Source of the DNA: Actinoplanes flavus
Lineage (GTDB): Bacteria > Actinomycetota > Actinomycetes > Mycobacteriales > Micromonosporaceae
DNA: 64,000 nt
Direction: 5' to 3'
Assembly: GCF_017592555.1 (NCBI RefSeq)
Contig: NZ_JAGFNS010000042.1
Coordinates: 1 to 64,000, forward strand
The notes under the pieces were generated by a model. It made no database searches and was not told the origin of the DNA. It saw nothing but the letters and a program-made list of their open reading frames with translations. The position numbers were made by a program, and so were the translations under genes. The first letter of the stretch is position 1. The number at the start of each line of letters is the position of its first letter. Below, piece by piece: positions 1 through 8,504 of this stretch.

Positions 1-67
1 GCTTGCCGAGCCAGTCGTCGATCTTCACGTAAAGTGCGGTGAGAAGGGTGTTGATGTCTGTCGTCAC
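1..67 (-). CDS. IS982-like transposase, N-terminal fragment cut by the window edge
   Basis: Read on the minus strand from a GTG at 67, the first 22 residues contain TDINTLLTALYVKIDDWLG, which resembles the conserved N-terminus of IS982-family transposases of actinomycetes (pattern D-L/I-x-TLLTALYVKIDD). The rest lies outside the window, so intactness, the other end of the element and the terminal inverted repeats cannot be judged. It would place an insertion sequence beside the IclR gene, marking the left border of the catabolic region. Identification rests on about 20 residues only. Confidence 0.5.
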   Translation of the reverse strand, partial: MTTDINTLLTALYVKIDDWLGK

Positions 68-180
68 AAACAGATCATCGACACCCTTCGTGTTTCGCAT
101 TGACAAGTGGCTGTGACAACTAGTCATTCGTACAGGACAGTTGCACACTCCTCGCGCTCAAGGAGTTAGGACTTACTCGT

Positions 181-966
181 CTAGGGCCGGTGACCGAGCT
201 GCGCGGAGATCCGCGACGCGGAGGTGAGGAGGTCGGCGACGGCTTCCTCGGTGTCCGCCTTGAAGCGCAGCGCCGGCCCGGCCAGGCTGATCACGGCCAC
301 CACCCGGGCGTCGTGGTCGAAGATCGGGGCGGCGACCGACGCGGCCCCGGCCTGGCGTTCGCCGAGCGAGGTGGCGTACCCCCGTTTGCGGACCGCGGCC
401 AGGTCCTTGCGCAGCTTGGCCGGGTCGGTGATGGTCTTGTCGGTCACCGCCTCGAGCGGGTGCCGGGCGAGGTAGGCGTCGACCTCGAAGTCCGGCAGGA
501 ACGCCAGGAACGCCTTGGACGAGGCGCCGGCATTGAGCGGGAACGGGATGCCGAGGCTCACCTCGAGGCGCAGCTCCTGGTCGGGGACGACCTGGTCGAC
601 GTAGAGCCGGGTGTCGCCGCGGCGCAGCGACAGGGTGGCGGTCTCGTGGGTGCGCTCGGACAGGCGCTTGAGCTCGGGCGCGGCCATCGCGCGGACGTCG
701 GTGCGGGCCAGGTACGCCCGGCCGAGGGCGACCGCGGCGTGGCCCAGCGCGTACCGCCGGGTGGCCGGGTCGACGGTGATCAGTTCGCGGCTGCGCAGCG
801 CGGTGAGGATGCGGTGCACGGCCGCCTTGGTGAGACCGAGCGCGGTGGCGATCTCGGTCACCCCGAGGTCGGGCTGGTCGGTGCGGCCGAAGTAGAGCAA
901 CACATCCATCGCGCGCTCGACGGCGGCGATGGAACGGGACTGGCCTTCGTCCTCACTTACTGCCAC
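181..966 (-). CDS. IclR-family transcriptional regulator, likely master regulator of the 1-47 kb region
   Basis: This 261-residue protein has the standard IclR length. Residues about 12-70 form the winged helix-turn-helix (SIAAVERAMDVLLYF, then TEIATALGLTKAAVHRILTAL). Residues about 85-255 form the GAF-like effector domain, with the typical LSLGIPFPLNAGASSKAFLAF-type segment (written here EVSLGIPFPLNAGASSK). The start is a GTG at 966. IclR proteins usually bind short palindromes near divergent promoters and respond to aromatic or organic-acid ligands. The gene is divergent from the catabolic operon at 1138, and two GTTTC/GAAAC operators lie between them. The same operator recurs upstream of at least six other units to 47 kb, so I infer this protein controls them all. 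The ligand is unknown. Confidence 0.93.
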   Translation of the reverse strand: MAVSEDEGQSRSIAAVERAMDVLLYFGRTDQPDLGVTEIATALGLTKAAVHRILTALRSRELITVDPATRRYALGHAAVALGRAYLARTDVRAMAAPELKRLSERTHETATLSLRRGDTRLYVDQVVPDQELRLEVSLGIPFPLNAGASSKAFLAFLPDFEVDAYLARHPLEAVTDKTITDPAKLRKDLAAVRKRGYATSLGERQAGAASVAAPIFDHDARVVAVISLAGPALRFKADTEEAVADLLTSASRISAQLGHRP

Positions 967-1021
967 TGCGAAACCCCCACGGAACAGGTACGGAACAAAC
1001 TTCGCCGAACTCTAGCCTGCC

Positions 1022-1046
1022 ATTTCGCGGTGCGAAACGACGTACC
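1022..1046. promoter_or_regulatory. Candidate IclR operator 1a (iclR side)
   Basis: Half-sites ATTTC (1022-1026), 7 nt, GAAAC (1034-1038), 3 nt, GTACC (1042-1046). A perfect 6+3+6 palindrome TTTCGCGGTGCGAAA overlaps it at 1023-1037. It lies 56 bp upstream of the iclR start, a fitting place for autoregulation. Confidence 0.6.
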
Positions 1047-1076
1047 GTTCCGCGGTTGACACGACCAACCAGCGTC

Positions 1077-1113
1077 GTTACGTTCAGCGTAACGACGTTT
1101 CCTAGAGCGAAAC
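1077..1113. promoter_or_regulatory. Candidate IclR operator 1b, complete four-half-site form
   Basis: Half-sites GTTAC (1077-1081), 7 nt, GTAAC (1089-1093), 3 nt, GTTTC (1097-1101), 7 nt, GAAAC (1109-1113) give a symmetric 37-bp site ending 24 bp before the GTG at 1138. The spacing equals that of the site at 35747-35783, which supports one regulator for both. Confidence 0.7.
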
Positions 1114-1137
1114 AGTCCGCTGGAACGGAGCGCACGA

Positions 1138-2175
1138 GTGCCGGTCGACAGCACGACCTTCCGATCCGTGCTCGGACAGTGGCCGAGTGGCGTCTGCGTG
1201 GTGACCACGGTCGGTCCGCACGGCGTGCACGGGATGACCGCCAGCTCATTCTCCTCCGTCAGCCTCGATCCGCCGCTCGTGTCGGTCTGCCTGGGCAACC
1301 ATCTGCCCAGCCGGGCGCTGCTGGGCGAGGCGGGCAAGTTCGCCATCAGCTTCCTCGGCAAGGATCAGGCGGACGTCGGCCGCCGGTTCGCCGGGCAGGA
1401 GCGCGACGTCAAGAACCGGTTCGCCGGCCTGGACTGGACCACCACCCCGAACGGGTGCCCGGTGCTCAGCGACGCGGTGGCGTGGCTGGACTGCACGGTC
1501 GCGCACGCGTACCCGGGCGGCGACCACACCATCTTCGTCGGCGCGGTGACCGACGCGGCCCTGCCCCGGGTCACCGCCCCGCTGCTGTTCCACTCGCGCA
1601 ACTGGGTCCAGCTCGCCGACCCGCTGCCGTCCGCGGTGAACCTCACCGTCGACGTGGCCGCCGACGACCCGCTCGCCGGCGCGCTGCGGCGGGCCGGGGC
1701 CCGAGTGCGCGGCGACGGCCACTGCTTCGAGTTCTCGGCCGGCGACCCGCCCGCACCGGCGGCCGTCCGCGCCGCCAGGGAGTCCGGCGCCACCGTCATC
1801 GGGTGGGTGACCGACGCCTTCGATCCCGGCCGCGAGGACGAGGTGCTCGCCGGGGTCTCCGCCCTCGCCGCGCTCGGCTGCGACGAGATCGGCTGCGCCG
1901 AGTCGCTCGTCGCGCCGGCCTCGCCGTTGCAGGTCCGCCGGGTGCTCCAGGACGCGGCGGTCCGGGCCCGCCCGGCCGTCCTGCGCGTGCGCCTCTCCGG
2001 CGACAACCGTCTCGCCCTGGTCAACGCGCTGGTCGCGATGAAGAGCGGGGTCTCGCACTTCGACGTCGTCGCCCCCGGCTCCGGGTCGTCCGGGCTGCCG
2101 CTGGGCGACCTGCTCCACCTGTCCCGCCAACTCGAGGTCGCCGGCCCGCCCGACCTCGCCCACCTCAGGGAGTGA
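1138..2175 (+). CDS. Flavin reductase domain fused to an HMG-CoA-lyase-like TIM-barrel domain
   Basis: The 345-residue product has two parts. Residues 1-160 are a flavin reductase (FMN-binding split barrel) domain: FRSVLGQWPSGVCVVTT, then MTASSFSSVSLDPPLVSVC, typical of the small partner of two-component flavin monooxygenases. Residues about 165-345 do not belong to that family; they read like the second half of an HMG-CoA-lyase/DRE-TIM barrel (EVLAGVSALAALGCDEIGCAE, then LVNALVAMKSGVSHFDVV). The N-terminal catalytic half of such a lyase is absent, so lyase activity is doubtful. The start is a GTG right after operator 1b. It is the first gene of the operon running to 8390 and could supply reduced flavin to a monooxygenase, possibly the one at 5812. 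The fusion role is unknown. Confidence 0.82.
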   Translation: MPVDSTTFRSVLGQWPSGVCVVTTVGPHGVHGMTASSFSSVSLDPPLVSVCLGNHLPSRALLGEAGKFAISFLGKDQADVGRRFAGQERDVKNRFAGLDWTTTPNGCPVLSDAVAWLDCTVAHAYPGGDHTIFVGAVTDAALPRVTAPLLFHSRNWVQLADPLPSAVNLTVDVAADDPLAGALRRAGARVRGDGHCFEFSAGDPPAPAAVRAARESGATVIGWVTDAFDPGREDEVLAGVSALAALGCDEIGCAESLVAPASPLQVRRVLQDAAVRARPAVLRVRLSGDNRLALVNALVAMKSGVSHFDVVAPGSGSSGLPLGDLLHLSRQLEVAGPPDLAHLRE

Positions 2176-2179
2176 CACG

Positions 2180-3466
2180 ATGGCCGACCGACTCATCGGC
2201 GAGAAGCTCGTCGACGACATGACCGTCGAGGAGAAGGCCCGGGCCGCCCTCGTCGAGCAGGTGCTGCCGGCGCTGCGGGCCAGGGCCGACCAGGCGGACA
2301 CCGACGGCGCCTTCCCGCGCGAGCACATCGGCCTGCTGCGCGACGCCGGCCTGATGGGCCTGATCGTCCCCGAGGAGTACGGCGGGCTCGGCGGCACCCT
2401 GCGGGACCTGGCCGCCGCCACGTACGCGATGGGCAGCGCCTGCCCGTCCACCGCGCTGGCCTTCTTCTTCCACAACACGTCGGCGTCGCGCGGGCTGCTG
2501 CCGCTGGAGGCGATCGAGTCCGGCCTGTTCTCCGCCGAGGAGGCGCCGGTGGTCAGGGCGTTCGCCGAGAAGGTGCTGCGGCTGATGTCCGGCGGCGCCT
2601 GGCTCGCCAACTTCGCCAGCGAGTCGGTGAAGTCGAGCGGCGCCAACATCGCGATCGCCACCACCGCCGTGCCGGCTTCCCGCGGGGAGACCGAGGGCTG
2701 GGAGCTGACCGGCGAGAAGTCGTTCGGCTGCGCCACCGGCATCGCCGACCACTACCTGGTCACGGCCCGGCTGGACGGCTACGAGACGGCCGACGGGCTG
2801 GTCATGTTCCTGGTTCCGCGTGACGCCGAGGGGGTGACCGAGCGGCCGTTCTGGAACGGGCTCGGCATGCGCGGCAGCGCCAACCACGGCATCCGCCTCG
2901 ACGGGGTGTTCATCCCCCGGGAGGACGCGCTCACCGTACCGGGCGCGTTCGTGAAGATGTTGCAGTGCAGCCGCGGCAGCTTCGTCGGCAACCAGCTGGC
3001 CATCACGGCGGTCTACGTGGGCGCGGCGCAGGGCGTCTACGACGACACCCTGGAGCGGCTGACCCGGAGGACGTTCGCCGACACGGGCCGTCCGATCGCC
3101 GAGTCGCCCATGCACCAGGTGATCATCGGCGACATGACCGAGAACCTGGAACGGGCCTACCTGTGGCTGCGCCGCCAGCTGCTGCTCGAGACGTGCGAGC
3201 CGCCGATCGCCACCAAATCCGAGGTGTACGCGCAGTGGCGCATCGCCAAGGGCAGCATCTGCCAGGCCGCGTTCGACGTGGCGATCGGCGCCCTCAAGGC
3301 CTCCGGCACGTCGAACGCGACGATGAACGGCACGGTCGGCCGCACGCTGCGTGACCTGGCGATGGGCCTGGTCATGACGTTCCCGCCGGAGCGCGGCCGC
3401 CTGGAGGCCGCCTCGGTGATCACCAGCAACCGGGCCAACGACCTGTTCGCGAGCGTGGCCTCATGA
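2180..3466 (+). CDS. Acyl-CoA dehydrogenase family flavoprotein
   Basis: The 428-residue length fits the acyl-CoA dehydrogenase family. The N-terminal helical part contains EHIGLLRDAGLMGLIVPEEY, the middle beta domain holds EGWELTGEKSFGCATGIADH, and the C-terminal helical domain holds the FAD/tetramer region (TKSEVYAQWRIAKGSICQA). Members oxidise acyl-CoA thioesters or, in variants, act as flavin-dependent monooxygenases or desulfurising enzymes paired with a flavin reductase. The flavin reductase gene lies only 4 bp upstream, which makes a two-component oxygenase role possible. The 3' end overlaps the next gene by 4 bp (ATGA), so translation is probably coupled. Substrate unknown. Confidence 0.88.
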   Translation: MADRLIGEKLVDDMTVEEKARAALVEQVLPALRARADQADTDGAFPREHIGLLRDAGLMGLIVPEEYGGLGGTLRDLAAATYAMGSACPSTALAFFFHNTSASRGLLPLEAIESGLFSAEEAPVVRAFAEKVLRLMSGGAWLANFASESVKSSGANIAIATTAVPASRGETEGWELTGEKSFGCATGIADHYLVTARLDGYETADGLVMFLVPRDAEGVTERPFWNGLGMRGSANHGIRLDGVFIPREDALTVPGAFVKMLQCSRGSFVGNQLAITAVYVGAAQGVYDDTLERLTRRTFADTGRPIAESPMHQVIIGDMTENLERAYLWLRRQLLLETCEPPIATKSEVYAQWRIAKGSICQAAFDVAIGALKASGTSNATMNGTVGRTLRDLAMGLVMTFPPERGRLEAASVITSNRANDLFASVAS

Positions 3467-4896
3467 CCAAAGACCTGATCAACGGTACGTGGAGAGCGTG
3501 CACCACCGCGGTAGGGGTGGATCTGGAGAACCCGGCCACCGGTGAGGTGACCGGCCCGGCGCTCGGCTCGTCCGAGACCGGGGCCGAGGAGGCGCTCGCG
3601 GCAGCGGACGCCCTCGGCTCCTGGGACCTGCCCGCCACCGACCGCGCCGAGGTCCTGGACCGGATCGCCGCCGCGGTCGGCGCGGCCGCACCGGAGATCG
3701 TCGCGCTGGAGTCGGCGGCCACCGGCGTCCCGATCCGGCAGACCACCGGGCTCGGGATGATCCTGGCCGGCGCGTTCGCCCTGGCCGCCGGGCAGCTCCG
3801 GGCCGGCGTCCTGACCTCGACGGCGACCCGTGAGGACGGCCGGGAGGTGCTGGTCGAACGCCTCCCGTGGGGCCCGGCCGCCTGCCTGGTCCCGTGGAAT
3901 GCGCCGGCTCCGATGGCCGCCCACAAGGTCGCCAGCGCGCTGGCCGCCGGCTGCCCGGTCGTCCTCAAGCCGAGCGAGTACGCGCCGTACGGCACCGAGC
4001 GCCTGGCCGCGGTGATCGACACCGTCCTGCGCGACGCCGGCGCCCCGCCCGCCCTGTTCCAGCTGCTGCACGGCGGCGCCGCGGTCGGCTCGCGGATCGT
4101 CTCGGATCCGCGGATCCGGGCCGTCTCGTTCACCGGCGGGCTCGGCGGTGGCCGGGCGGTCGCGGCCGCCTGCGCCTACGACATCAAGCCGGTGCAGCTG
4201 GAGCTCGGCGGCAACAACGCGCTGATCGCCCTGCCGGACGCCGACGAGGGCGCCGTGGCGCGGGCCGCCGCCGACCTGCTCACCACGCTGAACGGGCAGT
4301 GGTGCCGGGCGCTGGGCCGCCTGATCGTCCCGGCCGGCCGCGCGGAGGCCATCGCCGCGCTGGTCATGGCGCGTATCGACGATCTCCGGACCGGCGATCC
4401 CGCCGACCCGGCCACCGACTACGGCCCGCTGATCCATTCCGGACACCGCGCCGCCGTGGTCAAGGCTCGCGACGACCTGGGCGGGACCCTCGTCGCGTCC
4501 GATCTGACCGGGCCGGGCAACACGCTGGCGCCCGCTCTCGTGATCGGCGCCGACCCCGCGCGCACCACCGGCGAGATCTTCGGGCCGGTCGCCGCGGTGC
4601 ACACCTATCAGACCGTGGACGAGGCGGTGGCGCTGGCCAACGGCACCCGGTACGGCCTGGAGGGCTACGTCTTCGGCGCCGACGAGGCGGCCGCTCTGGC
4701 CGTCGCGAGACGGGTCCGGGCCGGTGAGGTCAAGGTCAACGGGTCGTCGATCATGAGCCTGCATCTGTTCACCCCGCGCCCGGCCTGGGGGATCTCCGGC
4801 TACTCGGTGGAGGGCACCGCCGAGACCCTGCTGTTCTTCACCAACCCGCGGGTGGTCGGTGTGGAGAACGGCTTCGCGCTGCACAGCCGGTCATGA
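3463..4896 (+). CDS. Aldehyde dehydrogenase (first of two in the operon)
   Basis: This 477-residue NAD(P)-dependent aldehyde dehydrogenase oxidises an aldehyde to an acid. It has the proline-tryptophan-asparagine loop (CLVPWNAPAPM), the Rossmann segment VVLKPSEYAPYG, the general base Glu near residue 247 (LELGGNNALI) and the nucleophile Cys near residue 281 (NGQWCRALG), with the usual spacing of 34. The Cys context lacks the common GQxC form and reads GQWC. The ATG overlaps the acyl-CoA dehydrogenase stop. A second family member closes the operon at 6960, so the pathway probably yields two aldehydes, or one enzyme is a semialdehyde dehydrogenase. Confidence 0.9.
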   Translation: MTKDLINGTWRACTTAVGVDLENPATGEVTGPALGSSETGAEEALAAADALGSWDLPATDRAEVLDRIAAAVGAAAPEIVALESAATGVPIRQTTGLGMILAGAFALAAGQLRAGVLTSTATREDGREVLVERLPWGPAACLVPWNAPAPMAAHKVASALAAGCPVVLKPSEYAPYGTERLAAVIDTVLRDAGAPPALFQLLHGGAAVGSRIVSDPRIRAVSFTGGLGGGRAVAAACAYDIKPVQLELGGNNALIALPDADEGAVARAAADLLTTLNGQWCRALGRLIVPAGRAEAIAALVMARIDDLRTGDPADPATDYGPLIHSGHRAAVVKARDDLGGTLVASDLTGPGNTLAPALVIGADPARTTGEIFGPVAAVHTYQTVDEAVALANGTRYGLEGYVFGADEAAALAVARRVRAGEVKVNGSSIMSLHLFTPRPAWGISGYSVEGTAETLLFFTNPRVVGVENGFALHSRS

Positions 4897-4942
4897 GCCA
4901 CCGCGCCGAGCGGCTTCCCGGCGGGGCGAGGAAGATCCAGAC

Positions 4943-5815
4943 ATGACTGCCTCCGCACTGCGCGCGATTCTCGCGTCCGGCCGGGTCACCCACGTGCCCG
5001 GCGTCTACGACCCGGTCACCGCGGCGCTCGCCGTGGCGGCCGGTCACCGGGCCGTGCATTTGTCCGGCGCGGCCGTCTCGGCGATCATGCTGGGCCGGCC
5101 CGACCTCGGGTTCGTGCACGGCACCCAGATCGCCGACCGGGCCTCCACACTGGTCCCGGCCCTGGACGGTGTTCCGCTGATCGCCGACGCCGACACCGGG
5201 TACGGCAACCCGCTGCACGCCGTGTGGACCGCCCTCGCCTACGCCCGGGCCGGGATCGCCGGGCTGCACCTGGAGGACCAGGCCAGCCCGAAACGGTGCG
5301 GCCACCTGGCCGGCAAGGAGGTGATCCCGATCGGCGAGGCGGCCGCGAAGATCACCGCCCTGGCCGATCAGGCGCCGCAGATCGTGGTGATCGCCCGCAC
5401 CGACGCGTACGCGGTGCGCGGGCTCGACGAGACGATCCTGCGCTGCCGGGCGTACGCCGAGGCCGGCGCCGACGCGGTGTTCCCCGAGGGCGTGGACAGC
5501 CTGGCGGACCTGACCCGCATCAGCGCCGCGATCCCCGGCGTACCGATCGTCGTCAACCGCAGCGAGGCCGGCGGCGAACGCCCGGCACGGACCGACGCCG
5601 AGCTCGCCGCGGCCGGTGTCCGTCTCGTCCTGCACCCGGTGTCCGCGCTGCTCGCCGCCATGCGCGCGGCGTCGCTGGCCTACCGGGCCATCGCCGAGGG
5701 CGGCACCGCCGACCCGGTCGACCGGATGCCGTGGGCCGCGTTCACCGCACTGGTCGGCCAGGACGAGGCGCTCGACCTCGACGCCCGCTACGTACCGAAA
5801 GGCTTGCAGACGTGA
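4943..5815 (+). CDS. Isocitrate lyase/PEP mutase superfamily carbon-carbon lyase
   Basis: The 290-residue protein matches the PEP mutase/isocitrate lyase superfamily, which includes 2-methylisocitrate lyase, dimethylmalate lyase and oxaloacetate hydrolase. Visible signatures are LIADADTGYGNP (Mg-binding Asp cluster), IAGLHLEDQASPKRCGH (the lyase KKCGH-like loop carrying the catalytic Cys) and VVIARTDAYAVRG. The KRCGH loop favours a lyase releasing pyruvate or glyoxylate over a phosphonate mutase. I chose the ATG at 4943 because the reading frame before it shows no conserved sequence. A substituted malate from ring-fragment breakdown is a reasonable substrate, by inference only. It overlaps the next gene by 4 bp. 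Confidence 0.88.
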   Translation: MTASALRAILASGRVTHVPGVYDPVTAALAVAAGHRAVHLSGAAVSAIMLGRPDLGFVHGTQIADRASTLVPALDGVPLIADADTGYGNPLHAVWTALAYARAGIAGLHLEDQASPKRCGHLAGKEVIPIGEAAAKITALADQAPQIVVIARTDAYAVRGLDETILRCRAYAEAGADAVFPEGVDSLADLTRISAAIPGVPIVVNRSEAGGERPARTDAELAAAGVRLVLHPVSALLAAMRAASLAYRAIAEGGTADPVDRMPWAAFTALVGQDEALDLDARYVPKGLQT

Positions 5816-6963
5816 ACCGCATCCTGGTCGCCGGCGCCGGGCCGGTCGGTCTCACCGCGGCCCTGGCCCTGGCGCGGCGCGGCTTCGCCGTGACCGTGTG
5901 CGAGTCCGGGGACGCGCTGGCCGCCGAGTCCCGCGCCTCCACGTTCCACCCGCCCACCCTGGAGATGCTCGACGATCTCGGCGTCGGCGCGGACCTGCAC
6001 GAGCGCGGGCTGCGGTCGCCCACGTTCGCCTACCGGGACCGGCGCGAGGGGCTGGTCGCCCTGCTGGACCTGGCGGTTCTCGGTGACGACACCCGTTTTC
6101 CGTACCGGTTGCAGTGTGAGCAGTCGAAGCTGACGCCGATCCTGCTGGACCATCTGCTGCGGTACCCCGGCTGCCGGATCGAGTTCGGTTTCCACGTGGC
6201 CGGAGTGGCCGAGGACGACGGGGTCACCGTCACCTCCGCCGACGGCCGCGGACTCCACGGTGACTGGCTGATCGGGGCGGACGGCGCGCACTCGTCGACC
6301 CGGCGGGCCACCGGCGTCACCTTCGACGGCATCACCTATCCCGAGCGGTTCCTGGTCGCGTCGGTCGACGAGGAACTGCCGGACTGGCTCGACGACCTGG
6401 CCTCGGTCAACTACGTGTTCGACCCGGTCGAGTGGTGCGTGCTGCTGCGGACCCCGGACCACTGGCGGGTGCTGCTGCCCACCCCGGCCGAGACACCCGA
6501 CGAGCAGGAGTACGGACGCCTCGGCTCCCGGCTGCGCGGCGTCTTCGACCCGGGACGGCCGTGGCGGGTCGCGCACGCCAGCATGTACCGCGTCCACCAG
6601 CGGGTCGCCACGTCGTTCCGTACCGGGCGGGTCCTGCTCGCCGGCGACGCGGCGCACGTCAACAATCCGCTCGGCGGGCTCGGCATGAACTCCGGCATCC
6701 ACGACGCCGTCGCCTACGCCGCCGCCATCGCGACCGGTGACGATGCGGCGATCGGGGCGGCCGCCACCGACCGGCGGCGGATCGCCCTGGAGTACGTGCA
6801 GAGCGTTTCCCACCAGAACTACGAGCGTCTGCGCGCCACCGACCCGGACGCCCGTGCCGCCCACCTCGACGGCCTGCGCGCCATCGCCGCCGACCCGGCC
6901 CGCGCCCGCGAGTCCCTGCTGCGCAGCTCCATGATCACCTCACTGCGGCCGGTCGCCGCGTGA
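5812..6963 (+). CDS. FAD-dependent (class A) aromatic-type monooxygenase
   Basis: This 383-residue flavoprotein of the p-hydroxybenzoate hydroxylase/UbiH type hydroxylates a ring using NAD(P)H and oxygen. It shows the N-terminal FAD dinucleotide fold (VAGAGPVGLTAALALARRGF, residues about 5-24), the middle DG motif (LIGADGAHSSTRRATG) and the second FAD motif GRVLLAGDAAHVNNPLGGLG near residue 275. The start is a GTG overlapping the preceding stop. The length is that of a minimal single-domain enzyme, without the thioredoxin-like C-terminal extension of phenol hydroxylases. In this operon it probably oxidises an aromatic or pyrrolic intermediate; the substrate cannot be told. Confidence 0.9.
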   Translation: MNRILVAGAGPVGLTAALALARRGFAVTVCESGDALAAESRASTFHPPTLEMLDDLGVGADLHERGLRSPTFAYRDRREGLVALLDLAVLGDDTRFPYRLQCEQSKLTPILLDHLLRYPGCRIEFGFHVAGVAEDDGVTVTSADGRGLHGDWLIGADGAHSSTRRATGVTFDGITYPERFLVASVDEELPDWLDDLASVNYVFDPVEWCVLLRTPDHWRVLLPTPAETPDEQEYGRLGSRLRGVFDPGRPWRVAHASMYRVHQRVATSFRTGRVLLAGDAAHVNNPLGGLGMNSGIHDAVAYAAAIATGDDAAIGAAATDRRRIALEYVQSVSHQNYERLRATDPDARAAHLDGLRAIAADPARARESLLRSSMITSLRPVAA

Positions 6964-8390
6964 CGCCGTCCGGCGCGGCGACGATCGCCCGGGAGAATCC
7001 CGCCCGTACCGATGAGATCGTCGGGGTGGTCGCCGAGACGGCGCCGGAGGCGGTCGACGCGATCGTCCGCGAAGCGGACGCCGACCAGCGGAGATGGGCG
7101 GCGCGGGCACTCCCGGACCGGCTGGCCGCGCTGGCGCGCGCCGCCGCCGCGATCGAGGACGCGGCGCCCGGGCTGGCCACCCTCCTGGCGCGCGAGTCCG
7201 GCAAGGTGGTCGGCGACTGCCGCGGCGAGCTGGGCTTCGCGGTCCGCTATCTGCGGTGGGTGGTCGAGCATGCCCCTTCGGCGTACGCGGACCGCGTGCT
7301 CGACGACGACCTGGGACGAATCGTCGAGCAGCGCAAACCGTACGGTGTCGTGGCCGCGGTCACGCCCTGGAACGCGCCGGTGATCCTGGCCATGCTCAAG
7401 ATCGCGCCGGCGCTGGCAGCCGGGAACGCCGTCGTGGTGAAACCGTCGCCGCTCGCGCCGCTGACCGTCTCCCGGGTGGTGGACCTCTTCGGCGCGCCGG
7501 TCCGGGTGGTGCACGGCGGGGCGGACACGGGCGCCGCGCTGGTCGGGCACGAGCTGGTGCGGAAAGTGGCGTTCACCGGTGGCACGGCCGGCGGGCGGGC
7601 GGTGGCGGCGCTGGCCGGTGACCGGCTCACCCCGAGTGTCCTGGAGCTCGGCGGCAACGATCCGGCCGTCTTCCTCGACGACGCGCCGTTCACCGACGAC
7701 GCGATGGACCGGCTGGTGATGGCCAGTTTCGCGACCAGCGGGCAGGTCTGCATGGCGGCGAAACGGATCTACGTGCCGTCGTCACGGCTGTCCGCCTTCG
7801 TCGGCGCCTACCTGGCCGCCGCCGACCGGGTCCTGGTCACCGGCGACCCGCTCGCCGACGGGGTGACCATGGGGCCGGTGATCTCGGCCGCCGCCCAGCG
7901 GGCCGCGCTCGCCCTGCGCGGCGGCGGAACCGTGCACGACCTCGGCCGGTTCGAGGGGGATCCGGCGAGCGGGTACTTCGTGCGGCCGGCGCTCGTCGTG
8001 GAGCCGGACCCGGGGTCGCTGCTGGTCGCCGCGGAGCAGTTCGCGCCGGTGGTGCCGGTGCTCGGCTACTCCGGCGAGGAGTCGGTGCTGGCCGCCGCGA
8101 ACGCCGGGGAGCTGGGGCTGGGCGCGTCGGTGTGGAGCGCCGACGAGGAACGGGCGTTCGCGTTCGCGCGGCGGTTCGAGGCCGGGTTCACGTTCGTCAA
8201 CACCCACAACCGCACCGGCATGAGCCTGCGCGCCCCGTTCGGCGGGGTGAAGCGCTCCGGCTGGGGTCGCGAGTACGCCCACGAGGGTCTCGCCGCATAC
8301 GTCCAGACCTGCGTCATCCACGCCCCGGCCGCGTTCCGGCCGGGCGCCGCGGTGGCCGGGGGCGGGCCGTCGGCGTACCCCGCGGGGTGA
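6960..8390 (+). CDS. Aldehyde dehydrogenase (second of two), last gene of the first catabolic operon
   Basis: This 476-residue aldehyde dehydrogenase resembles benzaldehyde/vanillin and succinate-semialdehyde dehydrogenases. It has GVVAAVTPWNAPVILAM, the general base Glu near residue 229 (VLELGGNDPAVF) and the nucleophile Cys near residue 264 (SGQVCMAAKR), plus the C-terminal motif RAPFGGVKRSGWGRE. The start is a GTG overlapping the monooxygenase stop by 4 bp. After its TGA there are 114 bp before the next gene, so the operon likely ends here, although no strong terminator is visible. Confidence 0.9.
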   Translation: MTPSGAATIARENPARTDEIVGVVAETAPEAVDAIVREADADQRRWAARALPDRLAALARAAAAIEDAAPGLATLLARESGKVVGDCRGELGFAVRYLRWVVEHAPSAYADRVLDDDLGRIVEQRKPYGVVAAVTPWNAPVILAMLKIAPALAAGNAVVVKPSPLAPLTVSRVVDLFGAPVRVVHGGADTGAALVGHELVRKVAFTGGTAGGRAVAALAGDRLTPSVLELGGNDPAVFLDDAPFTDDAMDRLVMASFATSGQVCMAAKRIYVPSSRLSAFVGAYLAAADRVLVTGDPLADGVTMGPVISAAAQRAALALRGGGTVHDLGRFEGDPASGYFVRPALVVEPDPGSLLVAAEQFAPVVPVLGYSGEESVLAAANAGELGLGASVWSADEERAFAFARRFEAGFTFVNTHNRTGMSLRAPFGGVKRSGWGREYAHEGLAAYVQTCVIHAPAAFRPGAAVAGGGPSAYPAG

Positions 8391-8440
8391 GGGGCCGTCC
8401 CGGACAGCCGACCCCCTGGACGGTGACCCGCGTCACCACG

Positions 8441-8468
8441 GTTCACGGACGGCGGTCCCCCATCCGTC
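8441..8468 (+). promoter_or_regulatory. Candidate ECF41-type promoter upstream of the oxidoreductase/sigma operon
   Basis: ECF41 sigma factors usually recognise a TGTCACA-like -35 and a CGTC -10 element upstream of their own operon. Here GTTCACG (8441-8447) is followed after 17 nt by CGTC (8465-8468), 36 bp before the ATG at 8505. The -35 match is imperfect; a neighbouring CGTCACCA at 8431 is better but badly spaced. Confidence 0.35.
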
Positions 8469-8504
8469 TCCCGGTCGCACATCGCGACCAAGGAGGAACA
8501 AGCC

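Noticed and set aside
148..168. Hairpin CTCCT...AGGAG after the iclR gene as a terminator
   Set aside because: Only a 5-bp stem, no U-tract; too weak to call.
2180..3466. Assignment as a specific fatty-acid beta-oxidation dehydrogenase
   Set aside because: The adjacent flavin reductase allows a monooxygenase role, and no residue seen decides the substrate.
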